This document shows, one piece after another, positions 21,775 to 30,657 of a stretch of 34,191 bases of DNA. Made by a program: the position numbers and the translations under genes. Origin of the DNA: a virus; the IMG/VR virus record IMGVR_UViG_3300042988_001318, positions 1 through 34,191 of that record. The stretch is one strand, 5' to 3'. The notes under the pieces were generated by a model, which saw only the letters and a program-made list of their open reading frames with translations, was not told the origin of the DNA and ran no database searches. Position 1 is the first letter of the stretch. Every line of letters begins with the position of its first letter.

Positions 21775-24281
21775 CAGCGGGTCATCCTGTTGTAAATCTC
21801 CGAGAGGATCCCGGTGCGGGCGCCACTCTGCAGGGCTGGCATCAAAGCCTCGGTTGACCGCAGGCGTCCCAGGTTCATCAAGCGGGCGCCCTCTTCGGGA
21901 TCGATCAGGCCGCGCTGAATCATCCGCAGCACGTCCACTTGTGCGGGTTTGGTCGCGGCATCGGCCATTTTTCCTGGCACTGACTGCAAGATGTTTTTTG
22001 CAAAGCCAGCAAGACCGGTGCGGGTATTATCCCCCAGCAACCCGCCCATGATGTCGTCAGAGATGATCTGGTTGACGGCCAGATTCTGAGCGGTGGCGCT
22101 GTTCACGGGAGCGCCCCCGGTGGTCAGCACATTGGCCCGCCGCTTCTCTTCCTGCGCCGCTTCAAAGGCTGCCCGTTGCGGCTTGGAGAGCTTCGCCCCG
22201 GCTTTGCGCTCGGCGCCTGCGATGTCGATCTGGTCGAGCTTGGCCCCGGATAGCGTCCGGTCCCCGTACAGTTGATCCGCGTCGGCAATGTTGCGCGCGG
22301 TGTTTTCGCTTTTGCCGACCAATTCCCGCCCCAGCTTTAGCCGGCCCTCGGCGCGCGCCATACGGGAGTAGCGATCAAGGAAGGGCTTAAACTCAGGCAC
22401 CGCGGCGATCAAGTCGTCATTCATCGCCGAGCGGATCTGCTGCCCTACTCGCTTCATGTCCGCCTTGCTGCCCGCGGTGGCGGTCAGCAGGTTTTCATAA
22501 ATGAGATCGTCCAGGCTTTGGCGGTTGTTCCAGAGCCGGGTAAAGTTGGTCCCTTCCTCGACCCCCGCCGCAGTCTTGGCGATCAGGTTCTCCAGCTTCG
22601 CATTGCCTTGGTGCCGTTTGGCCAGGTCCGCAAGGGTGGCTTGTAACTTGGTGGGCGCCACAGGCAACTCGGCCGGGTCGATGCCCTTCGCTGCAAGTTG
22701 ATCCTCAAAGGTCTGGCCGATGCGCTGCTTCACCATCCCGATGCGGTCGAGCATATCGGTGGTGCCCGCCTTGGGCGCCTTGTTCACCCGGTCGAGGGTG
22801 TCGCGGATGGCGCTATCCATCTGCGTAATTCGAACGGCGTTGACTTGATCCACACCCGCGTCAATGGCGGTCTGTGACGAGGGCAAGACTCGCTGTAACC
22901 GGGCAAGGCCTGGATCCTGCGTCACCTCGGCCAGCGTCGGCTTGGAGCCGGGGACCAACTCCCGATTGAAAGCCGGATCCGCCGCCCGTGCCGCTGCGGT
23001 GTTGGGCGCCGCGGCCTGCTTGTTCAGCACCCGCCCGGCGATCTTCTCGCGCCCGCCCGCGCTGAACGGGGCGGCCATGCGGCTGACCCCCGAGCCAACA
23101 GCCTGCGCGGTGCTGATGCCGACACCCGGAACCATCCCGCCGATGATGCCCGCCCCGATCTGCACCGGAACCGGAGCGCCCGCCTCGCGGGCAAGGTCGG
23201 AGGCACCCGAGGCGGACATGGCGGACAAAGCCTGCTTACCGGGGGCTGCGGCGAGAGTGTTTAGCCCGTTGGCGGCCATGCCGCCCGCAGGCGCGGCAGC
23301 GCCCACCATCCCCGCCAAACCCGCCCCCGAGGCTGCCCCCAGCCCGGCCGTCACCACCCTTTCCGCACCTGAGGCCGCTTGCGGGTTGATCCCGCCCGCC
23401 TGCAGCGCTTGATCCACATAAGCGCCGGTCGGCGGGAGGTAGTCCAGCGTGCCGGGGCGGATGGCGTTGACCCCTTTGGCAATCAGGTTCACCGGGGCGT
23501 TGATGGCATCCGCGGCCATCGTCAGCGGGGCGGATAACCCCTTCGCGGTCGAGCGAATCGCGGTCTGTGCGGTCGGGGACATGCCTGAGGGCTGGGCCTG
23601 CTGTTCATCCTCCCACACAAACCCCGCAGGCAAAGCCGAGCCACCCGGCGCAGGTTGTGCCTGCGCGTCTTCCCATTGGTAGCCCTGCGGCAGCATCACC
23701 CCGTTACCAGGTGGCGGTTGATCTGCCGCTTGGGCGGCCGGAATGATGGCATCGAATAAGCCACTCGCCGCTTGCTGGAAAATGTTGGGCGCGTACTTCT
23801 CGCGCATTCCCGCAACGTGCTGGGAGCTGCCCAAGTTCTTCATGACGCGCGGCACATATTTCTGTGTCTCCCGGTACGGAGGCACGCCCCCGTACTTTTG
23901 GACCGCACCGGCCCCGGCGTTGTAAGCCGCTGCCGCAAGTTCCGGTTTGCCAAACTGCCGCAACAGGTCGCCCAGGTGGCGCCCACCCGCAGGGATCGCT
24001 TTGTAAGGGTCTTGGAGGTCCGTGATGGTCTTCATCCCGTACCGGGCGCCGGTCTCTGGGATGAACTGCATCCGCCCGTAAGCGTTGGCCGGCGATCTAA
24101 CTCGGTTGCGTAACGCATCGTCCTTGATGTGGCCGGTCTCAGCGTCCGAAATCGCCTTGGTAAAGCCGGGGGGTAGCCCGTTGACGCGATCCGCTTCGGC
24201 ATACAGAGCCGCGTAATCCGGCTGCCCGCCCTGCGGCGTTTGCTCGTCTTCCCACACAAAGCCCGGAGGTAAAGCGCTCAT
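21774..24281 (-). CDS. Large ejection protein with N-terminal lytic transglycosylase (P22 gp16-like position)
   Basis: 835 aa. Residues about 22-150 form an SLT domain: catalytic E48 (SDAETG), GRMQF (69-73) and AAAYNAG (116-122). An 11-residue motif LPxGfvWEDeQ occurs three times (4-14, 197-207, 217-227), flanking the enzyme domain. Residues about 240-430 are Ala/Gly/Pro-rich and amphipathic, able to interact with membranes; 430-835 is long helix. By position and design this is an internal virion protein injected with the DNA that opens the peptidoglycan. ATGA overlap with the upstream gene. P22 gp16 is 609 aa, so this one is long. Confidence 0.8.
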   Translation of the reverse strand: MSALPPGFVWEDEQTPQGGQPDYAALYAEADRVNGLPPGFTKAISDAETGHIKDDALRNRVRSPANAYGRMQFIPETGARYGMKTITDLQDPYKAIPAGGRHLGDLLRQFGKPELAAAAYNAGAGAVQKYGGVPPYRETQKYVPRVMKNLGSSQHVAGMREKYAPNIFQQAASGLFDAIIPAAQAADQPPPGNGVMLPQGYQWEDAQAQPAPGGSALPAGFVWEDEQQAQPSGMSPTAQTAIRSTAKGLSAPLTMAADAINAPVNLIAKGVNAIRPGTLDYLPPTGAYVDQALQAGGINPQAASGAERVVTAGLGAASGAGLAGMVGAAAPAGGMAANGLNTLAAAPGKQALSAMSASGASDLAREAGAPVPVQIGAGIIGGMVPGVGISTAQAVGSGVSRMAAPFSAGGREKIAGRVLNKQAAAPNTAAARAADPAFNRELVPGSKPTLAEVTQDPGLARLQRVLPSSQTAIDAGVDQVNAVRITQMDSAIRDTLDRVNKAPKAGTTDMLDRIGMVKQRIGQTFEDQLAAKGIDPAELPVAPTKLQATLADLAKRHQGNAKLENLIAKTAAGVEEGTNFTRLWNNRQSLDDLIYENLLTATAGSKADMKRVGQQIRSAMNDDLIAAVPEFKPFLDRYSRMARAEGRLKLGRELVGKSENTARNIADADQLYGDRTLSGAKLDQIDIAGAERKAGAKLSKPQRAAFEAAQEEKRRANVLTTGGAPVNSATAQNLAVNQIISDDIMGGLLGDNTRTGLAGFAKNILQSVPGKMADAATKPAQVDVLRMIQRGLIDPEEGARLMNLGRLRSTEALMPALQSGARTGILSEIYNRMTR

Positions 24282-25585
24282 TGCGGTACCAATTGCCCAT
24301 TACGCACAATCATGCGCTGCCCGGTAGCGGGGTTGATTGCCACCCGGCCCTCGGGGAGTCCGCCCGTTGGGGCGGGCGCCTGCTGTTGGCCTTGCGCTGG
24401 CTGTCCACCCTGCGGCTGCCCGGTAAACGCCATCGGATCGGCGAACACCTCGGCCGGGTTCAGCCCCGCCTTTTGGGCGAGGGCGTCAAGGTTGCTCTTG
24501 CGAGCTTGATATGAAGACTCGTATTGCTGCATACGACGGCCGATGATGTTGGCGATCCCCGCTCGCGCATCGGGACCGAGCTTGCCTTCCTGCTTCAATT
24601 GCGAGTTCAGGTTGTTCAGCCATTGACTGAACGACGAGGCGCCCTGAATCGCGGCCAAATCGCCCTCACGCACGGAGCCGAGGTCGTCGAGGATGTTGGT
24701 CAAGCCGTAAATGATGTCCACGTCCGACTGTGGGTCCGTGCTTTTGATGGCACTCAGCACGGCATTGGCCTTGGGCAGTACGCGCTTGTAGGTCAGCACT
24801 TCCGGCGCGCTGTCGTGCTTGTCGATCAGCCAGCGGGCATCGCTGCGCTGCTGCTCGGTGAGCTGGGCTTGCCGGGTCTGTTGCTGCTGCTGTCCTTGTT
24901 GGGCGAGCTGCTGCTGTTGGTACGGGGTCGGCCCCAGCCCTTGCTGATAGGCGTTGATCTGGTTCGCCTTGCTCACGTCCCGCTGCATTTCCTCGTCGGG
25001 GTCTTTGTAGCCGCCCGCCTTGGCCGCTGCCATGATGTGCGGGAGCACATCCGGGTTGCCGGCTGCTTCCTGCAGTTGCCGCGCTACCTCGGGGTTACGC
25101 TCGCCCCAGGTCTTGGACCGGGCCATCAGGTAACCCGCCAAGGCTTGCGGGTTGGCGTTCGCTCCCATCGTTTTCATGTAGTGAGCCGCCCCCACGGCTT
25201 CCTGCTTGGCAATGTCGGCGTTTTTGCCCTCGTTCTCGATCTGCTTGCCTTGGGTATCAGCCCCGATCCGCCCGCCCTCGGCCTTGAGCTTGTTCACCTC
25301 GTATTGAGACTTAGCCAGCCCCATCGCGCGCTCAGGGTTGATCTTGTAGAGGGCCGCCAAACCTTGTTCTTGGTCGGGTCCGCCGAGGTTCGCCTTGACC
25401 GCTTCATTCCACTGCGATTCCTCTTCGAGCTTTTGCTGTTCGCGCAGGGCCAGTGATTGCAGCGCATCGGCTCGCGCCTGGGAGGTTTGCAGTTCTTGCA
25501 TTCCCATCATGCCTGACAGGAAGCCGCCCGCGATGTTTGGCTGCTGGAAAGCGCCGGGGGGTAAAGAGATGTCTCCGAATGGCAT
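24278..25585 (-). CDS. Putative ejection/internal virion protein (gp20-like position)
   Basis: 435 aa, almost entirely helical and very rich in Q, A and K, with a pure Q run region (QQQQLAQQGQQQQQ near residue 215). N-terminal GGFLSGMMGMQELQTSQARADALQ is typical of podophage internal proteins. The C-terminus is Pro/Gln-rich, ending in a short beta segment. It sits between two other ejection-type genes, like P22 gp20 (471 aa). No sequence motif proves it; role inferred from composition and gene order. Confidence 0.65.
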   Translation of the reverse strand: MPFGDISLPPGAFQQPNIAGGFLSGMMGMQELQTSQARADALQSLALREQQKLEEESQWNEAVKANLGGPDQEQGLAALYKINPERAMGLAKSQYEVNKLKAEGGRIGADTQGKQIENEGKNADIAKQEAVGAAHYMKTMGANANPQALAGYLMARSKTWGERNPEVARQLQEAAGNPDVLPHIMAAAKAGGYKDPDEEMQRDVSKANQINAYQQGLGPTPYQQQQLAQQGQQQQQTRQAQLTEQQRSDARWLIDKHDSAPEVLTYKRVLPKANAVLSAIKSTDPQSDVDIIYGLTNILDDLGSVREGDLAAIQGASSFSQWLNNLNSQLKQEGKLGPDARAGIANIIGRRMQQYESSYQARKSNLDALAQKAGLNPAEVFADPMAFTGQPQGGQPAQGQQQAPAPTGGLPEGRVAINPATGQRMIVRNGQLVPQ

Positions 25586-25589
25586 GGTC

Positions 25590-27035
25590 TTATCCTGAGA
25601 TGCTGCCGTTGCTGGTGTTCGTGTTGCCGCCGAAGGTGCCCCAGTTGTTGTTATTGTTTCCGCTGTTTGACTTCATCCACATCCCCGCAAGCCCCGCAAT
25701 GTTGTTGCCGAGGCCCGAGAGGGCCGAGTTATTCATCGCGGCTTGGTTCCAGGCGTTCTGACTCCCGGTGGTCGCGCCCCCGGTGTAGGTGCCCACACGG
25801 AGCCCGGTGTTGGCCTGCTTCATCCCGGCCGCGCTTTTTGCTGCGTCATAGCCCAGCCCGGCGAGGTTCATCAGAAAGCCCTGCCGCTGCAGTTGGCTTT
25901 TCGACGTGTTGTCGAAGTTGGCTTGATAGTTCTGAAGCTGCTGCTGGTTGATCAGGTTCTTGTATTGCTGGGTGCCGAAGTAAAGCCCCTGCTTGCGCGA
26001 CAGGTCCGCCTGGTCGGCGGCCTGCGCGGCGTTCCATTGGTTCATCATCGCTTGCCGGTTGGCGAGGTCTTGGCCGTAGGCGCCCTGATACAGTTGCCCC
26101 ATTGCCTGCCGGTTGGCCGCATCCTGCCCATAGCGTTGGGCGTAGGCTTCGAGCATCCCTTGCCGGTTCGTCATGTCGGCTTGGTTCGCCTGGTTGTATT
26201 GCGTCAGCGCGGCCTGCTTCATCGCTTGGTCGCGGGCAAAGGCGTCCTTGTATTCGTTGGCCGCGTAGTCCTGGGCGTACCGCTCTTGGGCTTTCAGTTG
26301 TCCCCCGCCCAGCACGCCCCCGCGGGCGGCCGCTAACCGGTCATTGGCTTGCAGGCCTTGATTCAGCCGGAATTGATAGCCGGGGTCGTTCTGGAGCTGA
26401 TCGCCTGAGTAACCCTGCAAGGCGTTGGTCAGATCGTAGCCGTACTGATCGCGGAAGTTGCCGGCGTTGTATTGCTTGCCCGCTTGCGAGAGGTCATACC
26501 CGACTTCATTCTTGAAGCGGGAGGCGTCGTATTCGGTGCCGACTTTCGAGAGGTCGTAGCCGTACTGATTCCGGAACCGGCTCGGGTCGTATTCTTTGCC
26601 CGCTTGCGTCAGGTCATAGCCATAGGTGTTTCGGAAGTCTTCCGGGGTCATCGAATCGTAGAGGTTAGCCAGGCTCCACCCCTCTTGCCCGATCGCCTTC
26701 CCGAAGTCCTCCGGGGTGTACTCCTTAAGAAACTGTTGCTGGCTGGTACCGGGGGCGAGGCCTTGCTGCTCGACGTATTGCTCCCAGTTGTAGGGAGTCA
26801 TGCTGCCGTTGTTTAACTCGTCTCTCGCTTGCCTAAACATGTCGTAACCACCCCAGGCCCAGGGGTTGAGGTAGTTACCGATCATCTTGTCGCTGTTCTG
26901 CAATTCCTTGCTGGACAGGCCGACGCCCTGATTGATCATCTTGCGAGAGGCGCCTGCCGCATCTCCCGAGCCAGCCATTGACATGCCGGCCGCTGCGACC
27001 GATCCCACTGCACCAGCAATTGCTGCGAACGACAC
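25590..27035 (-). CDS. Putative ejection protein with tandem 20-residue repeats (gp7-like position)
   Basis: 481 aa. The N-terminus (MSFAAIAGAVGSVAAAGMSM) is hydrophobic. Residues 133-232 are five consecutive 20-residue repeats of the type xFRNxYGYDLxxxGxEYDxS, the last degenerate. Residues about 285-355 carry a second, helical repeat of 18-19 residues centred on NRQxM. The tail is Asn/Gly/Ser-rich. Position ahead of the other ejection genes matches P22 gp7 (229 aa), though this protein is twice as long. Likely part of the DNA-translocating channel or its precursor. The DNA repeats occupy 26340-26639. Confidence 0.65.
   Translation of the reverse strand: MSFAAIAGAVGSVAAAGMSMAGSGDAAGASRKMINQGVGLSSKELQNSDKMIGNYLNPWAWGGYDMFRQARDELNNGSMTPYNWEQYVEQQGLAPGTSQQQFLKEYTPEDFGKAIGQEGWSLANLYDSMTPEDFRNTYGYDLTQAGKEYDPSRFRNQYGYDLSKVGTEYDASRFKNEVGYDLSQAGKQYNAGNFRDQYGYDLTNALQGYSGDQLQNDPGYQFRLNQGLQANDRLAAARGGVLGGGQLKAQERYAQDYAANEYKDAFARDQAMKQAALTQYNQANQADMTNRQGMLEAYAQRYGQDAANRQAMGQLYQGAYGQDLANRQAMMNQWNAAQAADQADLSRKQGLYFGTQQYKNLINQQQLQNYQANFDNTSKSQLQRQGFLMNLAGLGYDAAKSAAGMKQANTGLRVGTYTGGATTGSQNAWNQAAMNNSALSGLGNNIAGLAGMWMKSNSGNNNNNWGTFGGNTNTSNGSISG
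26340..26639 (-). repeat. Five tandem 60-base coding repeats
   Basis: Five in-frame 60-base units within the 481 aa gene encode 20-residue repeats with the shared core YGYDL. Copies 1-4 are well conserved at the protein level, the fifth is diverged. Unit number may vary among relatives by recombination. Confidence 0.8.
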
Positions 27036-27040
27036 GGGTA

Positions 27041-27511
27041 TTACTCCTGTTCAGCCGGCGCCAAGCGCCGGGCATCTTGTAACGGATCCACCACCAGCAG
27101 GTTCTCCAGGGCGGGAATATCGGTCATGCCCTCGGGTACTCCGTGCACCGTTATCCAACTGGTTTCGGTATGGCACAACACCGACCGCTGCGTCCCCGGC
27201 TCGGTGATCCAGATGCCGGGGGCTTCGACCTCGGCCTGTTTGCCGTCCTGATCCACCACTGTGCAGCGCCCGGTGAGGGCAATGGTGATGTGCCGGCTCT
27301 TGTGGAGCTTGGTCACGACACAGACGCCCGCGGGAACCGTGATCTTGCGCCCGTACACGCCGGGGACGTGGAAGTGTTCCAGTGGCGGGTCTACCTCTTC
27401 CAGTTCGCCCGCGGCAATCGCCGCAATCATCGCGCGCCCGAGGTCATTCGGTCCCGGCTTCGGGCGGAGGTCACCGCGTAGATACACTTCGCCTGGGTAG
27501 CAAAAGCCCAT
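27041..27511 (-). CDS. Cupin-like virion-region protein
   Basis: 156 aa from the ATG at 27509-27511 (TGATG overlap). The order HFHVPG, ITVPAG, SRHITIALTGRCTVVDQDG, VEAPGIWITEPGT, RSVLCHTETSWITVHG follows a cupin-type double-stranded beta-helix, with histidines where metal ligands often lie. Such proteins occur in podophage structural operons but their role is not settled. Here it lies between the gp10-like and ejection genes, where P22 encodes its tail needle gp26. Confidence 0.65.
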   Translation of the reverse strand: MGFCYPGEVYLRGDLRPKPGPNDLGRAMIAAIAAGELEEVDPPLEHFHVPGVYGRKITVPAGVCVVTKLHKSRHITIALTGRCTVVDQDGKQAEVEAPGIWITEPGTQRSVLCHTETSWITVHGVPEGMTDIPALENLLVVDPLQDARRLAPAEQE

Positions 27512-27735
27512 CACACCACCGCCCCCGTGGCATCGCGCCACAGTGAACCGTCGAACCAGATCGGCTTACCCAGATCGCTATCAAAGTACATCTGCCCGGC
27601 GAACAAGCCCACGGTCGGGCGTCCTACGGTTGGGCCTGCGGTGGGCAGTCTCAATGCCTGGTAGACCGCTTGGAACCACATCATCCACGAGGGCTGGCTG
27701 AAGGGGTCTCGCAGTGGCGGGGGGGGGATGCTCAT
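27511..27735 (-). CDS. Hypothetical small virion-region protein with C9 tract
   Basis: 74 aa from the ATG at 27733-27735 (ATGA overlap with the gp10-like gene). It begins MSIPPPPLRDPFSQPSW; codons 3-6 come from a run of nine C on the coding strand (27719-27727). The second half (VGLFAGQMYFDSDLGKPIWFDG) resembles short glycine-aromatic segments at tips of phage tail proteins. Similar small genes follow gp10-like genes in related phages, but no role is known to me. Confidence 0.65.
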   Translation of the reverse strand: MSIPPPPLRDPFSQPSWMMWFQAVYQALRLPTAGPTVGRPTVGLFAGQMYFDSDLGKPIWFDGSLWRDATGAVV

Positions 27736-29762
27736 GCTGTCTTCACCGTAGCCGCAATGATGGCAATCTTGACCGGATCCGAGACGCGGAGCTTCCAGGT
27801 GCGCCGCCAGGAGCGGCCCAGCCTGCGGAAGATCACGCGCCGGGTGTAATCGCCCTCGGCGCCAATTGCCCCGGTGACCGGCGAGCACCACGTATGCCCG
27901 GCATCATCAGACCACTGCAACATCAGCTCGGGCCCGACGACAGGGGCGGTGTCAAGGAAAGGCCCGGTCGGGACGTTAAAGGCGCCGTCATATTGCGCGG
28001 TGCCATTGGTAATGCGGATCTCGGCCAGGCTGCCCGTGAAGTACGCCACCAGATCAAAATTGGACCCGATCGTCAGCGGCGAAGCCGTGCCGAAATCGGT
28101 GGAAGCGGTCCAAGGCGTGCCCGGAACCCCGTTCAGGTAGAGATTGGTCACGCCCGCCTTCCGGCAAGCGGCGATGTGATGCCAGGCGCCCGCTGTGATG
28201 GTGGTTGAAATGCGGGTGCCCGATGCGAAAAACTTCAGCACCCCGTCCTCCACCAGCACAACGATGGCGGTCGCTACGGTGATGCTGCGGAAATCAAACA
28301 CAATGAGCTGGCCCACCACCGATTCGAAATAAACCCACCCCTCAATGGTGTAGTCGCCCGTGCCAAAGCCGAAACTCGCATCCTCGGCCACGGTCAGCGC
28401 GCCGGAGCTACCCAGCAGGATCGATGAACCGCCGAACTTGGCGCGCCCGGTATCCGTCTGCACGGTGCCAACGGGCGTGATGACATGCCCACCGACCGCA
28501 TCGGTGAAGATCACCCCACCCTCAGCCCCGTTGCCGTGGCAGAGTAGGACGACGTCGTCATAGAACGGGTTGGAGCGGTCCATCGTGCCGCCCCGTTCCA
28601 TGTCGATCTGCACCGACTGGTAGCTAATGAGCTTTTCATCAGTCCCCAGCGTCGGGCTGACCAGCTCCCGGATGATGGTTGAGCCGTCATCGGTGTAAAG
28701 ATCCAGCGACATGTTGTAAAGGCTGCCGTCAATTCGGCTGCCGACGACGTGCCGCCGATCAAAATAGGCATACGCAATGCCCCAATGGGCCCCACCGTCG
28801 CTCTGCCGCTCGTGCCAGGTCGAGGTCGTCAGGTCATAAACCCAAGTGGCCTCACCGCTCGGGAAGCTGATCACGTAGAAGACGTGACCTTCGGATGTGT
28901 AGCCGTAGGCTACTGCGTCATCCGTTCGCGGGTAGCGGGACCATTGGTATTCGACCGCTTCAGTGGATAGCCGCTCGGTCTGCGACCCCCCCGTGTTGGA
29001 CACCACGAAGCCCGCACCCTGGGGGGTGGTGGCCAGCCAGATGATCTGATTGCCCGTCTCACCCACCTTGGCCACCGATGCCGGCGCCAGGCAGCCGAGG
29101 TTTGACACCGCCCCATCGACGCGCCGGAACACGGAATCGGGATCCCCGGCGTTGTAATGAAGCTCAAGCGTCTGTTGCCCGAACACGTACAGCAGGCCGA
29201 AGGTCGAGGCCACCGCGACGATGTTGTCGGGGCCTGCCTCGGCCGCGTTGTAGTCGAGAGCGTTCCATGTGGAACCGTCGTACAGCGAACTGTAAAAGTA
29301 CGTATTCGTTCCCTGCGCGTTACAGATAAAGTAGCCGTCCAGAAAGCACACGGTATTGGCCACCGGCATGGTGGGAATGTCCGCAAACGTGTCAATGCTG
29401 GGCGTGTACAGGTGCCCGCCGATACCGTCCGTCAGGATCAATTGCGTGCCGTTGTGCGCCATCGAGACCGGCCCCACCGACGAGGCCAGTGTCCCCGCCT
29501 GGATGCGGGTGTAATCGGTCGCCACCTTGTACAGCTTCGGGCCGGCGACGACATAGAGATAATCACCCATGACCAGCATGCCGCGCACTGACGCCCCGCG
29601 CCTTTTCGGCGTGTTCAGCACCTTCAGCAACTCTAAGCCCGGCGTGCCCAGCACCACCGGGCGCTGATCGAGGGTCATGTGGGGGTACAAGTTCAGGTAA
29701 CGAACCGCGCCAGCGTTGACACTGCGCCCGGTCTGCTGGCCGACAAAGGGGATGATGGGCAT
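27732..29762 (-). CDS. P22 gp10-like tail-machine (packaged DNA stabilisation) protein with inserted LamG-like domain
   Basis: 676 aa. The beginning (MPIIPFVGQQTGRSVNAG, then RYLNLYP) and end (LMLQWSDDAGHTW, GDYTRRVIFRRLGR, KLRVSDPVKI) match the gp10 family, which plugs the portal-gp4 channel. Residues about 394-606 form a concanavalin/LamG-like module: VLLCHGNG, YTIEGWVYF, AGAWHHIAACR, LYLNGVPG, GSLAEIRI. Without it about 465 residues remain, close to P22 gp10 (472). The insert follows the strand VQIDMERGG and precedes LMLQWSDD. It would expose a possible glycan-binding domain on the tail hub. Confidence 0.85.
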   Translation of the reverse strand: MPIIPFVGQQTGRSVNAGAVRYLNLYPHMTLDQRPVVLGTPGLELLKVLNTPKRRGASVRGMLVMGDYLYVVAGPKLYKVATDYTRIQAGTLASSVGPVSMAHNGTQLILTDGIGGHLYTPSIDTFADIPTMPVANTVCFLDGYFICNAQGTNTYFYSSLYDGSTWNALDYNAAEAGPDNIVAVASTFGLLYVFGQQTLELHYNAGDPDSVFRRVDGAVSNLGCLAPASVAKVGETGNQIIWLATTPQGAGFVVSNTGGSQTERLSTEAVEYQWSRYPRTDDAVAYGYTSEGHVFYVISFPSGEATWVYDLTTSTWHERQSDGGAHWGIAYAYFDRRHVVGSRIDGSLYNMSLDLYTDDGSTIIRELVSPTLGTDEKLISYQSVQIDMERGGTMDRSNPFYDDVVLLCHGNGAEGGVIFTDAVGGHVITPVGTVQTDTGRAKFGGSSILLGSSGALTVAEDASFGFGTGDYTIEGWVYFESVVGQLIVFDFRSITVATAIVVLVEDGVLKFFASGTRISTTITAGAWHHIAACRKAGVTNLYLNGVPGTPWTASTDFGTASPLTIGSNFDLVAYFTGSLAEIRITNGTAQYDGAFNVPTGPFLDTAPVVGPELMLQWSDDAGHTWCSPVTGAIGAEGDYTRRVIFRRLGRSWRRTWKLRVSDPVKIAIIAATVKTA

Positions 29763-30464
29763 TTATGGCCCCGCGTAGACGATCCAGCGCCGGCCCTCGC
29801 CCGCCGTCCGCAGCATCGGATCCATCGCAATGGTGGGCGTGCGCTGGTTGATGCGCTTCAGGTTCCGCAGCGACTTCTCGGCCAAGCGCTTCAGGTCCGC
29901 CCCGGCTTCGATCTGGTATTCAGGCGCGAGCCGCAGGGCCAGGTTGTACCGGATGGCGTCAGCGTAGCCGGGTGGCAGACTGATGACGGAGTACAGCGTG
30001 TCGAAGCCCGTTAACGGCTTCTCCGCAACGGTGTTGATCGTGTTGCCCGTGGGGATCGGCCAGAGCCAGAGCTTGCCGAGCGGATAGTCGGGCTCGTAAT
30101 AGCCGTAGATCGGCCAGGCGGTGGTCAGGGTCTTGAGCCTGATGGCCTCGTAGTCGTCCACCCCGAGAAGGGTCAGCGGGTAATCGACCGTCGCCACCCT
30201 AACCGTGGCCTGCAGCAAGCGCGCTGGGCGCGCGCTGTTGAACGTGCCGCCGATCCCCCACGTGTGCGGGTTGAGGCTGGCCGTGAGGGTGAAGGTCTCC
30301 CTCGTCGCGTGGTAGAGAGTAAGGCCTTCCGTGGCCCACGATTCGAGCATCCATTGGAGCGCTTCAAGCGCATCCTGCGACTCTTGGTCAGTGAGAGTCG
30401 TATTCCCCGTGAGTACGTTGAGCGGCCGTAACGCCCCTTTGATCAAGTCCAGTGCGGTCGTCAT
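29763..30464 (-). CDS. P22 gp4-like head-tail completion protein
   Basis: 233 aa. The pattern is that of tail accessory factor gp4: MTTALDLIKGALRPLNVL, SQDALEALQWMLESWATEGL, then strand-rich ATRETFTLT and PARLLQAT, YGYYEPDYPLGKLWLWPIP, and a final helix LRLAPEYQIEAGADLK. gp4 binds the portal ring and bridges it to gp10, closing the filled head. The next gene starts right after the stop. P22 gp4 is shorter (166 aa); this longer form is common among relatives. Confidence 0.85.
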   Translation of the reverse strand: MTTALDLIKGALRPLNVLTGNTTLTDQESQDALEALQWMLESWATEGLTLYHATRETFTLTASLNPHTWGIGGTFNSARPARLLQATVRVATVDYPLTLLGVDDYEAIRLKTLTTAWPIYGYYEPDYPLGKLWLWPIPTGNTINTVAEKPLTGFDTLYSVISLPPGYADAIRYNLALRLAPEYQIEAGADLKRLAEKSLRNLKRINQRTPTIAMDPMLRTAGEGRRWIVYAGP

Positions 30465-30484
30465 TTCCGCTCAACGCTCCCAGG

Positions 30485-30655
30485 TTATTTCTTCGGCTTC
30501 GGCGCGGGCGCCTCGTCCTCTGCGGTTAGGTCCAGCACGTCTTGGACGGGTCCAAGCAGTGCGGCTTCCTCTTCAGCGTCCAGCACCGTGACCCCCTTGC
30601 TCGGGTCATCTGGATCGGTGCTGACCCACTTCGGGTATTCCACAAACTCGGCCAC
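30485..30655 (-). CDS. Small acidic protein, GTG start
   Basis: 56 aa, starting at GTG 30653-30655, two bases after the stop of the 111 aa gene, with sequence MAEFVEYPKWVSTDPDDPSK. The C-terminal half is highly acidic and ends APKPKK. It would otherwise leave a 190-base gap in a packed operon. Unknown function; perhaps a head completion or assembly cofactor by position. Confidence 0.6.
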   Translation of the reverse strand: MAEFVEYPKWVSTDPDDPSKGVTVLDAEEEAALLGPVQDVLDLTAEDEAPAPKPKK

Positions 30656-30657
30656 GA

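Noticed and set aside
24524-25456. Plus-strand frame of 310 codons antisense to an ejection-type gene
   Set aside because: Leu/Val/Arg-rich shadow of a Q-rich helical protein; no start signal or family, and would break the minus-strand operon.
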